NCBI RefSeq assembly: GCF_024171695.1
Contig: NZ_JAMTCF010000001.1
Coordinates: 50,786 to 114,785, forward strand
Source of the DNA: Actinosynnema pretiosum
GTDB taxonomy: Bacteria > Actinomycetota > Actinomycetes > Mycobacteriales > Pseudonocardiaceae
DNA: 64,000 nt
Reading direction: 5' to 3'
Shown: positions 25,033 to 33,119 of the stretch, one piece after another
Numbering within the stretch: position 1 is the stretch's first letter
Layout of the letters: each line of letters opens with the position of its first letter
Notes under the pieces: model-generated
The model's database searches: none
Told to the model about the DNA's origin: nothing
The model's input: the letters and a program-made list of their open reading frames with translations, nothing else
Program-made: the position numbers and the translations under genes

Positions 25033-26067
25033 ATGGGCAGGCGGCGGTCTGGTGCGACGACGCTCAACGACGTGGCGCGACTGGCGGGCGTGTCGGTGTC
25101 GACCGCGTCGAAGGCGATCAACGGGCGCGCCGAGGTCGCGCCCGCCACCCGCGAACGGGTGCTGCGGGCGGCGGCGGAGCTGTCGTTCCAGCCGAACGCG
25201 CTCGCACGGGGGCTGATCTCCGGGCGCACCAGGACGATCGGGCTGCTGACCGACGAGCTGGGCGGGCGGTTCGCGATCCCCATCCTGCTGGGGGTGGAGA
25301 ACGCGCTCGCCGACGAGCAGATGTCGGTGCTGCTGTGCGACGCGCGTGGTGACGCGGCTCGGCGGCGGCACTACATCAGCACGTTGCTGGCCCGGCAGGT
25401 CGAGGGGTTCATCGTGCTGGGCGACGACAACGACGTGCGGGCGTCGCTGGCCGGGGAGATCCCGGTGCCGGTGGTGTACGTGTACGGCGAGTCCGACTCG
25501 CCGGAGGACCTGTCCGTGCTGGCCGACGACGAGGGCGGGGCGCGGCTGGTCGTGGAGCACCTGGTCTCGGCGGGGCGCACGCGCATCGGGCACATCACCG
25601 GGCCGCGCACCTACCGGGCCGCGCGCGACCGGGCGCACGGGCTGCGGCAGGCGCTGACCGACCGGGGGCTGCCGCAGTCCGGCGGGGCGACGCTGCACGG
25701 CGACTGGTCGCAGCGCTGGGGCAGGCAGGCGGCGCGGCTGCTGCTGGAGCGCGCGCCGGACACCGACGCGGTGTTCTGCGGCAACGACCAGATCGCGGTG
25801 GGCGTGGCCGACGCGCTGCACGAGCTGGGGCACCGGGTGCCCGGTGACGTGGCGGTGGTGGGGTACGACAACTGGGAGGAGTTCGCCACCGACTGCAGGC
25901 CGCCGCTGACCACGGTGGACCTGGACCTGGAGCACATGGGCACGGTGGCGGCGCGGCTGCTGTTCCGGGCGCTGGAGGGCACCCGGCCGAGCGGGGTGGT
26001 GCGGCACCCGTGCCGCCTGGTGGTGCGCGAGTCGACGACGGGGACGATCACGCTCCCCGAGGACTGA
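25033..26067 (+). CDS. LacI/GalR-family transcriptional regulator
   Basis: A 344-residue regulator. An N-terminal LacI helix-turn-helix (TLNDVARLAGVSVSTASKAI, residues ~10-29) and hinge (SFQPNALARGL) are followed by a periplasmic-binding-protein-like sugar domain with RTRTIGLLTDE, DAVFCGNDQIAVGVADAL and GDVAVVGYDN. ATG at 25033 follows GGAGG at 7 bp. It is divergent to the arabino-oligosaccharide operon and probably represses it until an arabinose-type ligand binds. The last 20 bp overlap the convergent TetR-type gene. Confidence 0.92.
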   Translation: MGRRRSGATTLNDVARLAGVSVSTASKAINGRAEVAPATRERVLRAAAELSFQPNALARGLISGRTRTIGLLTDELGGRFAIPILLGVENALADEQMSVLLCDARGDAARRRHYISTLLARQVEGFIVLGDDNDVRASLAGEIPVPVVYVYGESDSPEDLSVLADDEGGARLVVEHLVSAGRTRIGHITGPRTYRAARDRAHGLRQALTDRGLPQSGGATLHGDWSQRWGRQAARLLLERAPDTDAVFCGNDQIAVGVADALHELGHRVPGDVAVVGYDNWEEFATDCRPPLTTVDLDLEHMGTVAARLLFRALEGTRPSGVVRHPCRLVVRESTTGTITLPED

Positions 26068-27115
26068 TCCCGGCGACCGCGAGGTCGAGCAGCCGCGCGG
26101 CCGAGGCCGCCGGGTCGGGGTGGTGCTCGGTGGCGAGCGCGATGCCGGTGACCAGGTCGAGCAGGTCGGCCGAGGTGGCGCCGGGGGTGAGCGAGTCGGC
26201 GGCGCGGGCGACCAGGGTGGCGCCCGCGCCGAGCAGCCGGTCGGACGCGCAGTTCTCGCGCAGGACCTCGAAGTCGGCGGGGCTGTGCCGGAGCAGGGCG
26301 GTGGACAGGCCTCGGACGCGGGCGGCGTAGGCGGTCAGCTCGCGCAGCCACTCCAGGAGGGCGGCGCGCGGGTCGGCGGCGTCGGCGCGCTCGTGGGCGT
26401 GCGCGCAGAGCTCGGCGACCTGGTCGTTGAACACGGCTTCGAGCAGGGCGCGCCGGGTGGGGAAGTGCCTGCGCGCGGTGGCCGACCCGACCCCGGCGAC
26501 CCGCGCGATCTGCTCCAACGACGCACCGGCGCCGTTGGCGGCGATCTCGCGCTCGGCGACGGCGAGGAGGCGGGCGCGGTTGCGCTGGGCGTCGACGCGG
26601 CGGGAGGGGGGCTGAGGGGTGGGGGTTGAGGGGGCGGGTGGCGTGGCGGGGGCTCGCGACGTGGAGGGGGCTCGCGACGCGGACGGGGGTCGCAACGCGG
26701 ACGGGGCGGGCGGAGCAGACTCGGCGGACGGAACAGACGGGACGGCGTGATCACCGGCCCCCGAGGACGGGTTCACCACCGAGGCCGGGTTGGCAACCGA
26801 GGCCGGGTTCACGGCCGAGGGCAGGTTCACGGCCGAGGGCAGGTTGCCCATCGGGTTCGGACTGGCACCCGAGGGCGAGGTGACGCCCGAAGACGGGTTG
26901 GCCGCCGGGGTCGGACTGGCACCCGAGGACAGGTCAGCCGCAAAGGGCGACTCGACGCTCAGGTCCGGGGCAGCGCTCGGGCTCCGGCCAGCGCTCAGGC
27001 GGCCAGCGCTCGGGCTCCGGGCAGCGCCGGAGTCGGAGTCGCACGGGCCGCCTGAGCGCGAGTCCGCCGGACCCGGTTCTGGTGTGCGCCGACCTGTCCT
27101 GCGCTGTTCTGGCAC
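26048..27115 (-). CDS. TetR-family regulator with ~170-residue disordered N-terminal extension
   Basis: A 355-residue protein. Only residues ~176-355 form a TetR repressor: VDAQRNRARLLAVAEREIAANG, then the helix-turn-helix ASLEQIARVAGVGSATARRH and a helical ligand domain. The first ~170 residues are Ser/Pro/Ala/Asn-rich with short repeats such as NLPSAVNPASVANPASVVNP. The GTG at 27115 has GAGGTGAG at ideal spacing, and no better in-frame start lies next to the TetR domain, so the extension is probably translated. It is divergent to the NmrA-like gene, its likely target. Confidence 0.75.
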   Translation of the reverse strand: MPEQRRTGRRTPEPGPADSRSGGPCDSDSGAARSPSAGRLSAGRSPSAAPDLSVESPFAADLSSGASPTPAANPSSGVTSPSGASPNPMGNLPSAVNLPSAVNPASVANPASVVNPSSGAGDHAVPSVPSAESAPPAPSALRPPSASRAPSTSRAPATPPAPSTPTPQPPSRRVDAQRNRARLLAVAEREIAANGAGASLEQIARVAGVGSATARRHFPTRRALLEAVFNDQVAELCAHAHERADAADPRAALLEWLRELTAYAARVRGLSTALLRHSPADFEVLRENCASDRLLGAGATLVARAADSLTPGATSADLLDLVTGIALATEHHPDPAASAARLLDLAVAGISPRGA

Positions 27116-27134
27116 GTGCTCTCACCTCGGAGGC

Positions 27135-27183
27135 TTGGCTAAGTGGCGGGGTCCGCCGTATCTTACCGAACCACAAACGGCGG
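27135..27183 (+). promoter_or_regulatory. Candidate promoter and operator in the TetR/NmrA divergent region
   Basis: TTGGCT (27135-27140) and TATCTT (27159-27164) with an 18-bp spacer form a plausible promoter for the NmrA-like gene. The complement of the -10 region gives TAAGAT for the opposite direction. CCGCCGT (27153-27159) and ACGGCGG (27177-27183) are inverted 7-bp arms flanking the -10 and could be the TetR operator. Confidence 0.45.
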
Positions 27184-27222
27184 GGGCCGCTGTTTTGCTT
27201 CGAGTCCCACAGGGAGAGCACC

Positions 27223-28140
27223 ATGACCACCCGCGCACCCGTCCTGGTCGTCGGCGCCACCGGCAGGCAGGGCGGGGCCACCGCCCGCGCCCTCCTCGCC
27301 TCGGGCGTCCCGGTCCGGGCGCTCGTCCGCGACCCCGGCTCCGAGCGGGCGCGCGCCGTCGCCGCCCTGGGAGCCGACCTCGTCCAGGGCGATCTGACCG
27401 ACCGCGACTCGCTCACCGCCGCCGCGCGCGGCGCCCGCGCCGTCTTCTCCATCCAGATGCCCGAGGTGAAGGGCGACGCGTTCGACCACCCCGGCGAGGT
27501 GACCCAGGCCGACAACCTGATCTCCGCCGCGCTCGCCGAGGGCGTCGAGCAGTTCGTGCACACCTCCACCTCGGGCGCGGGCCAGCACGCCTCGACGCCC
27601 GGTTGGGCCGAGGGCGAGTGGGCCGCGCTGGCGCCCTACTACGCCGCGAAGACCGCCATCCAGGACCGGGTGCGCACGGCGGGCTTCCCCCGGTGGACGC
27701 TGGTCAAGCCCGCGTTCTTCATGGAGAACTTCCTGCCGTCGCTGGCCTACCTGCTCCCGCGCGGCGTCGACGGCGGCATCGTGACCGTGCTGCGCCCCGA
27801 GACCAGGCTGTCACTGGTCGCGGTGGTGGACATCGGCGCGGCTGCGGCGGCGGCGTTCGCGGACCCCGACCGGTTCCACGAGGTCGAGCTGGAGCTCGCG
27901 GGCGACGTGCGCTCGCTGACCGAGATCGCCGCGACCATGTCCGATGCGCTCGGCGTCGAGCTGACCGCGCCCGAGTTCACCGAGGAGCAGGCGCTCGCCG
28001 CCGGGATGCCGCCGTGGGCGGGCGTCTCCCACCGGTTCGTGGAGCTCGCCGGGCAACCGGCCAGGCCGGAGCTGGCACGCGCGCTGGACATCCCGCTCAC
28101 GTCCTTCGCCGAGTGGGCGCGCGCGAACCTGCGCCCGTGA
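27223..28140 (+). CDS. NmrA-like NAD(P)-binding protein
   Basis: A 305-residue atypical short-chain dehydrogenase of the NmrA/HSCARG type. The Rossmann motif VLVVGATGRQGGATARALL occupies residues ~7-25, followed by RALVRDPGSERARA (NADP phosphate recognition) and LVQGDLTDRDSL. LVKPAFFMENFLPSL is a family segment near residue 160. Such proteins act either as quinone/flavin reductases or as redox-sensing co-regulators; the active-site Tyr-Lys pair is not obvious. The divergent TetR gene probably controls it. Its 3' end overlaps the convergent PAP2 gene by 44 bp. Confidence 0.85.
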   Translation: MTTRAPVLVVGATGRQGGATARALLASGVPVRALVRDPGSERARAVAALGADLVQGDLTDRDSLTAAARGARAVFSIQMPEVKGDAFDHPGEVTQADNLISAALAEGVEQFVHTSTSGAGQHASTPGWAEGEWAALAPYYAAKTAIQDRVRTAGFPRWTLVKPAFFMENFLPSLAYLLPRGVDGGIVTVLRPETRLSLVAVVDIGAAAAAAFADPDRFHEVELELAGDVRSLTEIAATMSDALGVELTAPEFTEEQALAAGMPPWAGVSHRFVELAGQPARPELARALDIPLTSFAEWARANLRP

Positions 28141-28948
28141 CCAGCAGCGCGCGCACGCCGACCCACGCCCAGAGCGCCCCGAACGCCTGACCGGCGAGCA
28201 CGTCGGTCAGGTAGTGGGCGCCCAGAGCGACCCGCGAGAACGACACCGCCTCCGCGAGCACCAGCGCGCACAGCAGAGCCGTTCGGCGCACGACCGCGCA
28301 GCCCGCACCACCGCACCCGGCACCACCGCAACGAGCACCGGAGCACCCGGCACCACAGAGCCGCGCACCGACGCACGGGGCACCGGCAAAACGCTCGGCC
28401 ACCAGGTGTGCGGCAGCGGGACGGAAGGCGGTGGGACGGGTCGCGACGGTGGGCACCACAGCCAGGCACGTGACAACGGGACACGGGGCAGGCAGCACGA
28501 CCGCAGGCAGCACCAAGGCGACGAGCAGCAACCCCGTCGTCGCGCCGACCGCGTGCGCGCTGGGGAAGCTGAACCCCGTCTGCGCGGCGGCCACGCACCC
28601 GAAACCGGGGCGTGGTCTGGCGACCACGTCCTTGAGCGCACCGCACGCCAGCGAGGCGAGCCAGGGCACCACGAGCAGCACCAGCCCGGCAGACAACCGC
28701 CCCAGCAGTAAAGCACAGCAGCACGACAAAACCGCCAGTCCCGTGACCGGCGCCGGGTTCCCCAGCGCGCTGATCACCCGGAAGAGGACGTCCAGCGCGG
28801 CGTCACCGGCTCGGGTCGAGCAGATCCGCCCGCTCAGCCCGACGTCCCACGGCGCCACCACCGCCCACCCCAGGAGGTGCCCACCACCCCACACCAGCGG
28901 CACCGCCCCGGAAGCGGCCCACCCGCTCCCGGGGCGCGCGCCGCTCAC
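28097..28948 (-). CDS. PAP2-type membrane phosphatase with Cys/Gly-rich insert
   Basis: A 283-residue integral membrane phosphatase. All three PAP2 motifs are present: KDVVARPRPG (Lys106, Arg113), FSFPSAHA (His132) and SRVALGAHYLTD (Arg239, His245, Asp249). Between motifs 2 and 3 lies an extra ~55 residues, with residues ~190-217 reading as repeated Gly-Ala-Cys units (CVGARLCGAGC and similar). GTG at 28948 overlaps the ACP stop by 4 bp. It is the last gene of the 12-gene operon and may dephosphorylate a lipid-linked or prenyl phosphate intermediate. It overlaps convergently with the NmrA-like gene. Confidence 0.8.
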   Translation of the reverse strand: MSGARPGSGWAASGAVPLVWGGGHLLGWAVVAPWDVGLSGRICSTRAGDAALDVLFRVISALGNPAPVTGLAVLSCCCALLLGRLSAGLVLLVVPWLASLACGALKDVVARPRPGFGCVAAAQTGFSFPSAHAVGATTGLLLVALVLPAVVLPAPCPVVTCLAVVPTVATRPTAFRPAAAHLVAERFAGAPCVGARLCGAGCSGARCGGAGCGGAGCAVVRRTALLCALVLAEAVSFSRVALGAHYLTDVLAGQAFGALWAWVGVRALLVTGAGSRAPTRRRT

Positions 28949-29184
28949 CCCGCCTGGAGCACCGCGAGCAGGTCGCGCGGCGTGCTGATGCCGGTCAACC
29001 GGTCGTTCGGCACCCGGACGCCCGTCTCCGACTCCAGCCTGCTGATCACCTCGACCTGCGACAGCGAGTCCATGTGCAGGTCCGCCAGCGGCGTGTCCAT
29101 GCCCGCCCCGTCCGGCGGCCCCTCCCCCGTGACCTCCACGACCGCCGCCCGGAACATCTCCGCGAACCGCTCCTCCGTCACCAC
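28945..29184 (-). CDS. Stand-alone acyl carrier protein
   Basis: A 79-residue carrier protein starting MVTEERFAEMFRAAVVEVTG. The phosphopantetheine attachment site is Ser40 in LHMDSLSQVEVISRLE. GTG at 29184 is favoured over one six codons upstream because GGAGG lies 6 nt before it. It lies between an ABC permease and the PAP2 gene, with no ketosynthase or acyl-AMP ligase in the operon. It may carry an acyl or amino-acyl group for the pathway, charged by enzymes encoded elsewhere. Confidence 0.88.
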   Translation of the reverse strand: MVTEERFAEMFRAAVVEVTGEGPPDGAGMDTPLADLHMDSLSQVEVISRLESETGVRVPNDRLTGISTPRDLLAVLQAG

Positions 29185-29238
29185 ACCGCACCTCCACCGC
29201 ACTCACCACCACCCCGGCCCCGAGCGGGCGCCGGGCAG

Positions 29239-30030
29239 CTAGGCGTCGCGCCAGCGCACGTGCCGCCGCGTCAGCAGCCAGACCAGGACCGAGAACCCCA
29301 CCAGCACGCCGACGTCGACCAGCACCCCGGCCCCGACCGGTCCGAGCAGGCTGTGCCGCAGCAGGGACGACGCGTAGGTCGCCGGGTTGAGCCGCCCCAC
29401 CAGCACCAGCCAGTCCGGCAGCAGCGCGGGCGGGATGGTGACCGGGCCGAGCGCGACCAGCACCAGCGTCACCGCCAGGCTCACCGACGACGCCTCCTCC
29501 AGCGCCCGCGACCGGCTGCCGATCCACGCCCCCAGCCCGGCGAACGGCAGCACCGCCAGCACCGCCGCCGGGACCACCAGCGGCGACACCGACAGCCGCA
29601 CGTCCAGCACCAGCACCCCGAGCACGGCGGTCAGCAGCAGCGCGGGCAGCGCCAGCAGCCCGAACGCCGCCACCGAGGCCAGCACCAGCGCCTCCCGCCG
29701 CACCGGCAGCGACGCGTAGAAGTCGAACGCCCCGGTGTGCCGCAGGAACGCGAAGTTCGCGGCCACCTTGTTCTGCGTCTCGAACAGCAGCGCCATCGTC
29801 ATGCTCCCGGTGAGCACGTACCCGGTCGCGTCCTCCCCGCTGCCCCTGGCGAACGTGCCCAGCGCGGCCAGCGTGACCACGGGCGCGAGCATCCCGGTGA
29901 GCACCATCTGCGGCCACGACCAGCGCCAGTTGGACAGCTGGATCCGGAACAGGTCCCAGGTGCTCCGCAGGAATCCCGGCGGGCTCGGTTCGGGGGAGGT
30001 CGGCTCGGGGAACATCGGCTCAGCGGACAT
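29239..30030 (-). CDS. ABC-2-type transporter permease
   Basis: A 263-residue membrane protein with six hydrophobic helices (for example MVLTGMLAPVVTLAALGTFA and the LVLVALGPVTIPPALL segment). It follows an N-terminal cytoplasmic Pro/Ser-rich stretch and an amphipathic DLFRIQLSNWRWSW helix typical of ABC-2 exporters. The start lies 11 bp inside the ATPase gene 3' end, so the two are coupled and form one export system. Substrate is probably the glycosylated product of this operon. Confidence 0.87.
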   Translation of the reverse strand: MSAEPMFPEPTSPEPSPPGFLRSTWDLFRIQLSNWRWSWPQMVLTGMLAPVVTLAALGTFARGSGEDATGYVLTGSMTMALLFETQNKVAANFAFLRHTGAFDFYASLPVRREALVLASVAAFGLLALPALLLTAVLGVLVLDVRLSVSPLVVPAAVLAVLPFAGLGAWIGSRSRALEEASSVSLAVTLVLVALGPVTIPPALLPDWLVLVGRLNPATYASSLLRHSLLGPVGAGVLVDVGVLVGFSVLVWLLTRRHVRWRDA

Positions 30031-30928
30031 GGTCCAGGTACACGTCTTCCAGGGTCGCGGAGTGCAGCCGGAACTCCAGGACGGTCTCCGGCGCGAGGTC
30101 GGCGGTGAGACGGGCGACGTCGGCGGCGGCCACGTGCGCGGTGACGCGGTCGCGGTGCCTGCTCTCCACCACGACGTAGTCAGGCAGCTCCCGCCCGCCC
30201 TCCTCGCGGAAGGTCACGTCGAGCCGGAAGCTGCCCGCCACGCGGCTCTTGAGCTCACCGGGTCGGCCGAGCGCGACCATCCGGCCGCCGCTCATGATCC
30301 CGACCCGCTCGATCACCTGCTCGGCCTCCAGCGCGTTGTGCGTGATCAGCACGATCGTCCGGCCGCGCTCCCGGTTCGCCTCGCGCAGCAGCGCCCACAC
30401 CTGCCGCCTGCGCGCCGGGTCCAGCTCGTTGGTGGGCTCGTCCAGGATGAGCACCGGGGGGTCGGACACGACCGCCACGGCCAGCTGGAGCAGCCGCCGC
30501 TCACCGCCGGAGAGCTGGCGGGCGACCTTGTCCCGCAACGGGCCCAGCTCCAGCCGCTCCACGAGCTCGTCGCGCTGCCGCCGGGCCTCGCGGGCGGGAA
30601 CCCCGCGCAGGTGGGCGGTGTAGTAGACCGCTTCGGCGACGGTGAGGTTGTTGAGGGCGAACGCGCTCTGCGGCATGTACCCGAGCCGGGTCCCGACGAA
30701 CACCTGGTTGCCGGGAACCGGGCGGCCGAGGAACCGGACGGCGCCGGAGTCGCTGCGCAGCAGGCCGACCATCTGCTTGATCAGGGTGCTCTTGCCCGCG
30801 CCGTTGCTGCCGAGCAGGCCGAAGAACTCGCCTCGGGCGACGGTGAGCGAGATCCGGTCGTTGGCGGGGGAGTCCTTGCCCTTGAAGGACTTCGTGACCT
30901 CGTGCAGCTCGTACGCGGGTTCGCTCAC
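30020..30928 (-). CDS. ABC transporter ATP-binding protein (exporter type)
   Basis: A 302-residue ATPase. Walker A GSNGAGKST, Q-loop near MPQSAFALNNLTVAEAVYY, signature LSGGERRLLQLA, Walker B VLILDEPTNELDPARRR and switch His in LITHNALEAEQV are all intact. The C-terminal ~80 residues match the regulatory tail of DrrA/NodI-type exporters. GTG at 30928 has GGGAGG upstream and overlaps the upstream phosphodiesterase stop by 4 bp. It pairs with the ABC-2 permease. Confidence 0.92.
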   Translation of the reverse strand: MSEPAYELHEVTKSFKGKDSPANDRISLTVARGEFFGLLGSNGAGKSTLIKQMVGLLRSDSGAVRFLGRPVPGNQVFVGTRLGYMPQSAFALNNLTVAEAVYYTAHLRGVPAREARRQRDELVERLELGPLRDKVARQLSGGERRLLQLAVAVVSDPPVLILDEPTNELDPARRRQVWALLREANRERGRTIVLITHNALEAEQVIERVGIMSGGRMVALGRPGELKSRVAGSFRLDVTFREEGGRELPDYVVVESRHRDRVTAHVAAADVARLTADLAPETVLEFRLHSATLEDVYLDHVR

Positions 30929-32457
30929 GCCCGATCGCCTCCCCGGCGCGCGCACCAGACGGCCCGGACCACCGAGGCCGCGTCCACCAGGCGCCCCGGC
31001 GGCGCGAGACCGGCCGTGCCGGGGCCGGACATGCGGAAGAACCCGCTCATGGCCGGGTCGGTGGGCAGGTGGCCGTGCGAGGCGGAGCGCACCGCCTCGG
31101 TCGCGGGCCCGTCCCCGTACTGGAACTCGGTGTGCGCGCCGCAGGTGACGACGAGGTGGCCGACGCGCGGTCCGCCGACCGGGAGCCGCCAGGCGCGCAG
31201 ACCGTCCGCGTCGAGCACCCGCACGCCCAGCTCCGCGAGCCCCGCGGTGATCGCGGCCAGCTCGGCGGGTTCGGGCGGGGCGTCGCCGTAGAGGAACGCG
31301 CAGTTGCTGTCGCCCTGGAACACCAGCCGGTCGGCCAGTCCCAGCGCGGCGAGGACCTCGTTGGGGCGCAGGTGGTTCTCGACCCAGTCGATGCCGTGGT
31401 CGGAGAAGAAGAGGTAGTCGGCGTCGGGCCCGAGCGCGTCGGCGAGCACCCGCACCCCGGCGTCGATCTCCCGGTAGGCGTCGGCGATCTGCCCGAGCGC
31501 CGTCGACCTCGTCGCCGGATCGGCCCTGGTGGCGTGCCAGCCGAGGAACTCCTGGGCGTGGTCGGCCTGGTTGAACCGGACCAGCAGGACGTCGGGGTCG
31601 TGCCGCTCCAGCACCTCCAGCGCGGCGCGGGCGATCCAGTCGGCGCGCGGGGACTCGTGGAAGTCGTGGTCCGGGTTGGCGGTGTACGACCCGGTCAGCG
31701 ACGCGGGACCGGGACCGCCGAGCACGCTCGCGGCGAGCCCGCCGAAGGGCAGCACCAGCACGCAGGTGCCCACGGCCAGCTCGACGCGGTCCGCCTCAGG
31801 ACGCACGGGGGTGAGGGCGAAGGACAGGCGCCCCAACGGGTTCGTGGTGTCGAGCCGCCCGGTGGCTCCGACCTCCAGCCGCAGCGCGGGGCCGTGCGCG
31901 GCGCCCACCCGGAACCGGTCGCCCTCCGCGCGCACCTCCAGGTGCAGCGGGTGCTGGAAGTACGCCGTGCTCGCGCTCCCGGAGCGGACGCCGTCCGCGT
32001 CGGTGGTCAGCGGGACCACGAGCCGCCGCGCGGGCGCGTAGAGGCAGTGCAGCGCCGGGATGCCGGTTTCGGCGCGGCTGAAGGTGTGCGGGAAGTGCAC
32101 GGCCGCGACGGACGCGCCGCGCTCGGCGAACCAGTCCAGCAGCGACCCGGTCAGCAGCGAGGTCCGCTCGTACGGGTGCAGCGTCTCGACCGGGTCGACG
32201 CGCCGCCGCAGCACCTCCGCGACCGGCTCCCCTGACCAGAACCGGTTGCCCACCACGCCGTGCCGCTCGGGGTGCGCGCCGGTCAGGAACGAGGCGTGCG
32301 CGGGCGCGGTGGACGACGGGAAGATCGAGGTGAGCGGCGCGGCCGGGGTCGCCGGGTGCGCGGGGAACCAGCGGCCGGGGTCGAACAGCCCGTGCTCCCG
32401 GACCACCGGGGCCACCCCGCCGTCGACGCAGCACACCACGAGCCTCGGCCGGTTCAC
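30925..32457 (-). CDS. Alkaline-phosphatase-superfamily type I phosphodiesterase/nucleotide pyrophosphatase
   Basis: A 510-residue member of the NPP branch of the alkaline phosphatase superfamily. N-terminal metal Asp in LVVCCVDGG, the nucleophile Thr/Ser region SIFPSSTAPAHASFLTGAHP, GVVGNRFW, then LVRFNQADHAQEFLG and FFSDHGIDWV supply the two-metal ligands, with a late His in CGAHTEF. No signal peptide is seen, so it is probably cytoplasmic. GTG at 32457 overlaps the histidine-phosphatase stop by 4 bp. It could cleave a nucleotide-sugar or phosphodiester intermediate of the operon product. Confidence 0.85.
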   Translation of the reverse strand: MNRPRLVVCCVDGGVAPVVREHGLFDPGRWFPAHPATPAAPLTSIFPSSTAPAHASFLTGAHPERHGVVGNRFWSGEPVAEVLRRRVDPVETLHPYERTSLLTGSLLDWFAERGASVAAVHFPHTFSRAETGIPALHCLYAPARRLVVPLTTDADGVRSGSASTAYFQHPLHLEVRAEGDRFRVGAAHGPALRLEVGATGRLDTTNPLGRLSFALTPVRPEADRVELAVGTCVLVLPFGGLAASVLGGPGPASLTGSYTANPDHDFHESPRADWIARAALEVLERHDPDVLLVRFNQADHAQEFLGWHATRADPATRSTALGQIADAYREIDAGVRVLADALGPDADYLFFSDHGIDWVENHLRPNEVLAALGLADRLVFQGDSNCAFLYGDAPPEPAELAAITAGLAELGVRVLDADGLRAWRLPVGGPRVGHLVVTCGAHTEFQYGDGPATEAVRSASHGHLPTDPAMSGFFRMSGPGTAGLAPPGRLVDAASVVRAVWCARRGGDRA

Positions 32458-33119
32458 CGGACCGCCCTCCACTCGTCGGGAATCGGTTGCAGCGCCTCGG
32501 TCTCCGCCACCAGCTGCAGCGCCTCGGCAGGTGGTTCGGCAGTGCCGAGGTGCTCGGGCGGGCGCCCGGCCGGGTGCGCGGCGGCGTCCAGGTGCGGGGT
32601 GGCGTTGTGCCGGTGCAGCAACCAGGTGCCCGCGGGTGAGCCGGGTCGGTGCTCCCAGTGCGTGATGCCGGTGTGCGCCACCGCGAGCTCGACCCGGCGA
32701 GCACCGGTCAGCAGCTCGTGGACCGCGTCGAAGACCCCGCTGTGGGTCACCAGCACGACCCGCCGCCCCGGCGCGGGTTCCGCGCACAGCTCGCTCACCA
32801 GCGCGGCGACCCGCTCCAGGAACGCGCCCCAGCACTCCTCCCCCGCGACCTCCGCGCCCGGCCGCCGTTCGCGCGGCGGTGGCGCGGACGTGGCGGCGAT
32901 CTCGTCCAACCGCCGGTCCACCACGGCGGGAACCCCCAGCACCCCGGCCACGATCCCCGCCGTCGCGCTCGCGCGGGCCAGCGCCCCGGTGCGCACCTCG
33001 GTCACGTGCGCGCGCCGCAGCCAGGCCCCGGCCAGGGCCGCCTGACGCCGACCGTCGACGGTCAGCGACCGCTCCCCCCGGCGGGTGTCGGCCCCGTGGC
33101 GCAGCAGGTTCAGGTGCAC
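32454..33119 (-). CDS. Histidine-phosphatase (phosphoglycerate-mutase-like) family protein
   Basis: A 221-residue branch-1 histidine phosphatase. The catalytic LLRHGAD motif lies at residues ~5-11, the Arg in TGALARASATA, the acid in DRRLDEIAA and the second His in VVLVTHSGVFDAV. It probably removes phosphate from a small phosphorylated sugar or metabolite. GTG at 33119 overlaps the galE-like stop by 10 bp and its own stop overlaps the phosphodiesterase start by 4 bp. The last ~40 residues are a polar Ala/His/Pro tail. Confidence 0.82.
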   Translation of the reverse strand: MHLNLLRHGADTRRGERSLTVDGRRQAALAGAWLRRAHVTEVRTGALARASATAGIVAGVLGVPAVVDRRLDEIAATSAPPPRERRPGAEVAGEECWGAFLERVAALVSELCAEPAPGRRVVLVTHSGVFDAVHELLTGARRVELAVAHTGITHWEHRPGSPAGTWLLHRHNATPHLDAAAHPAGRPPEHLGTAEPPAEALQLVAETEALQPIPDEWRAVR

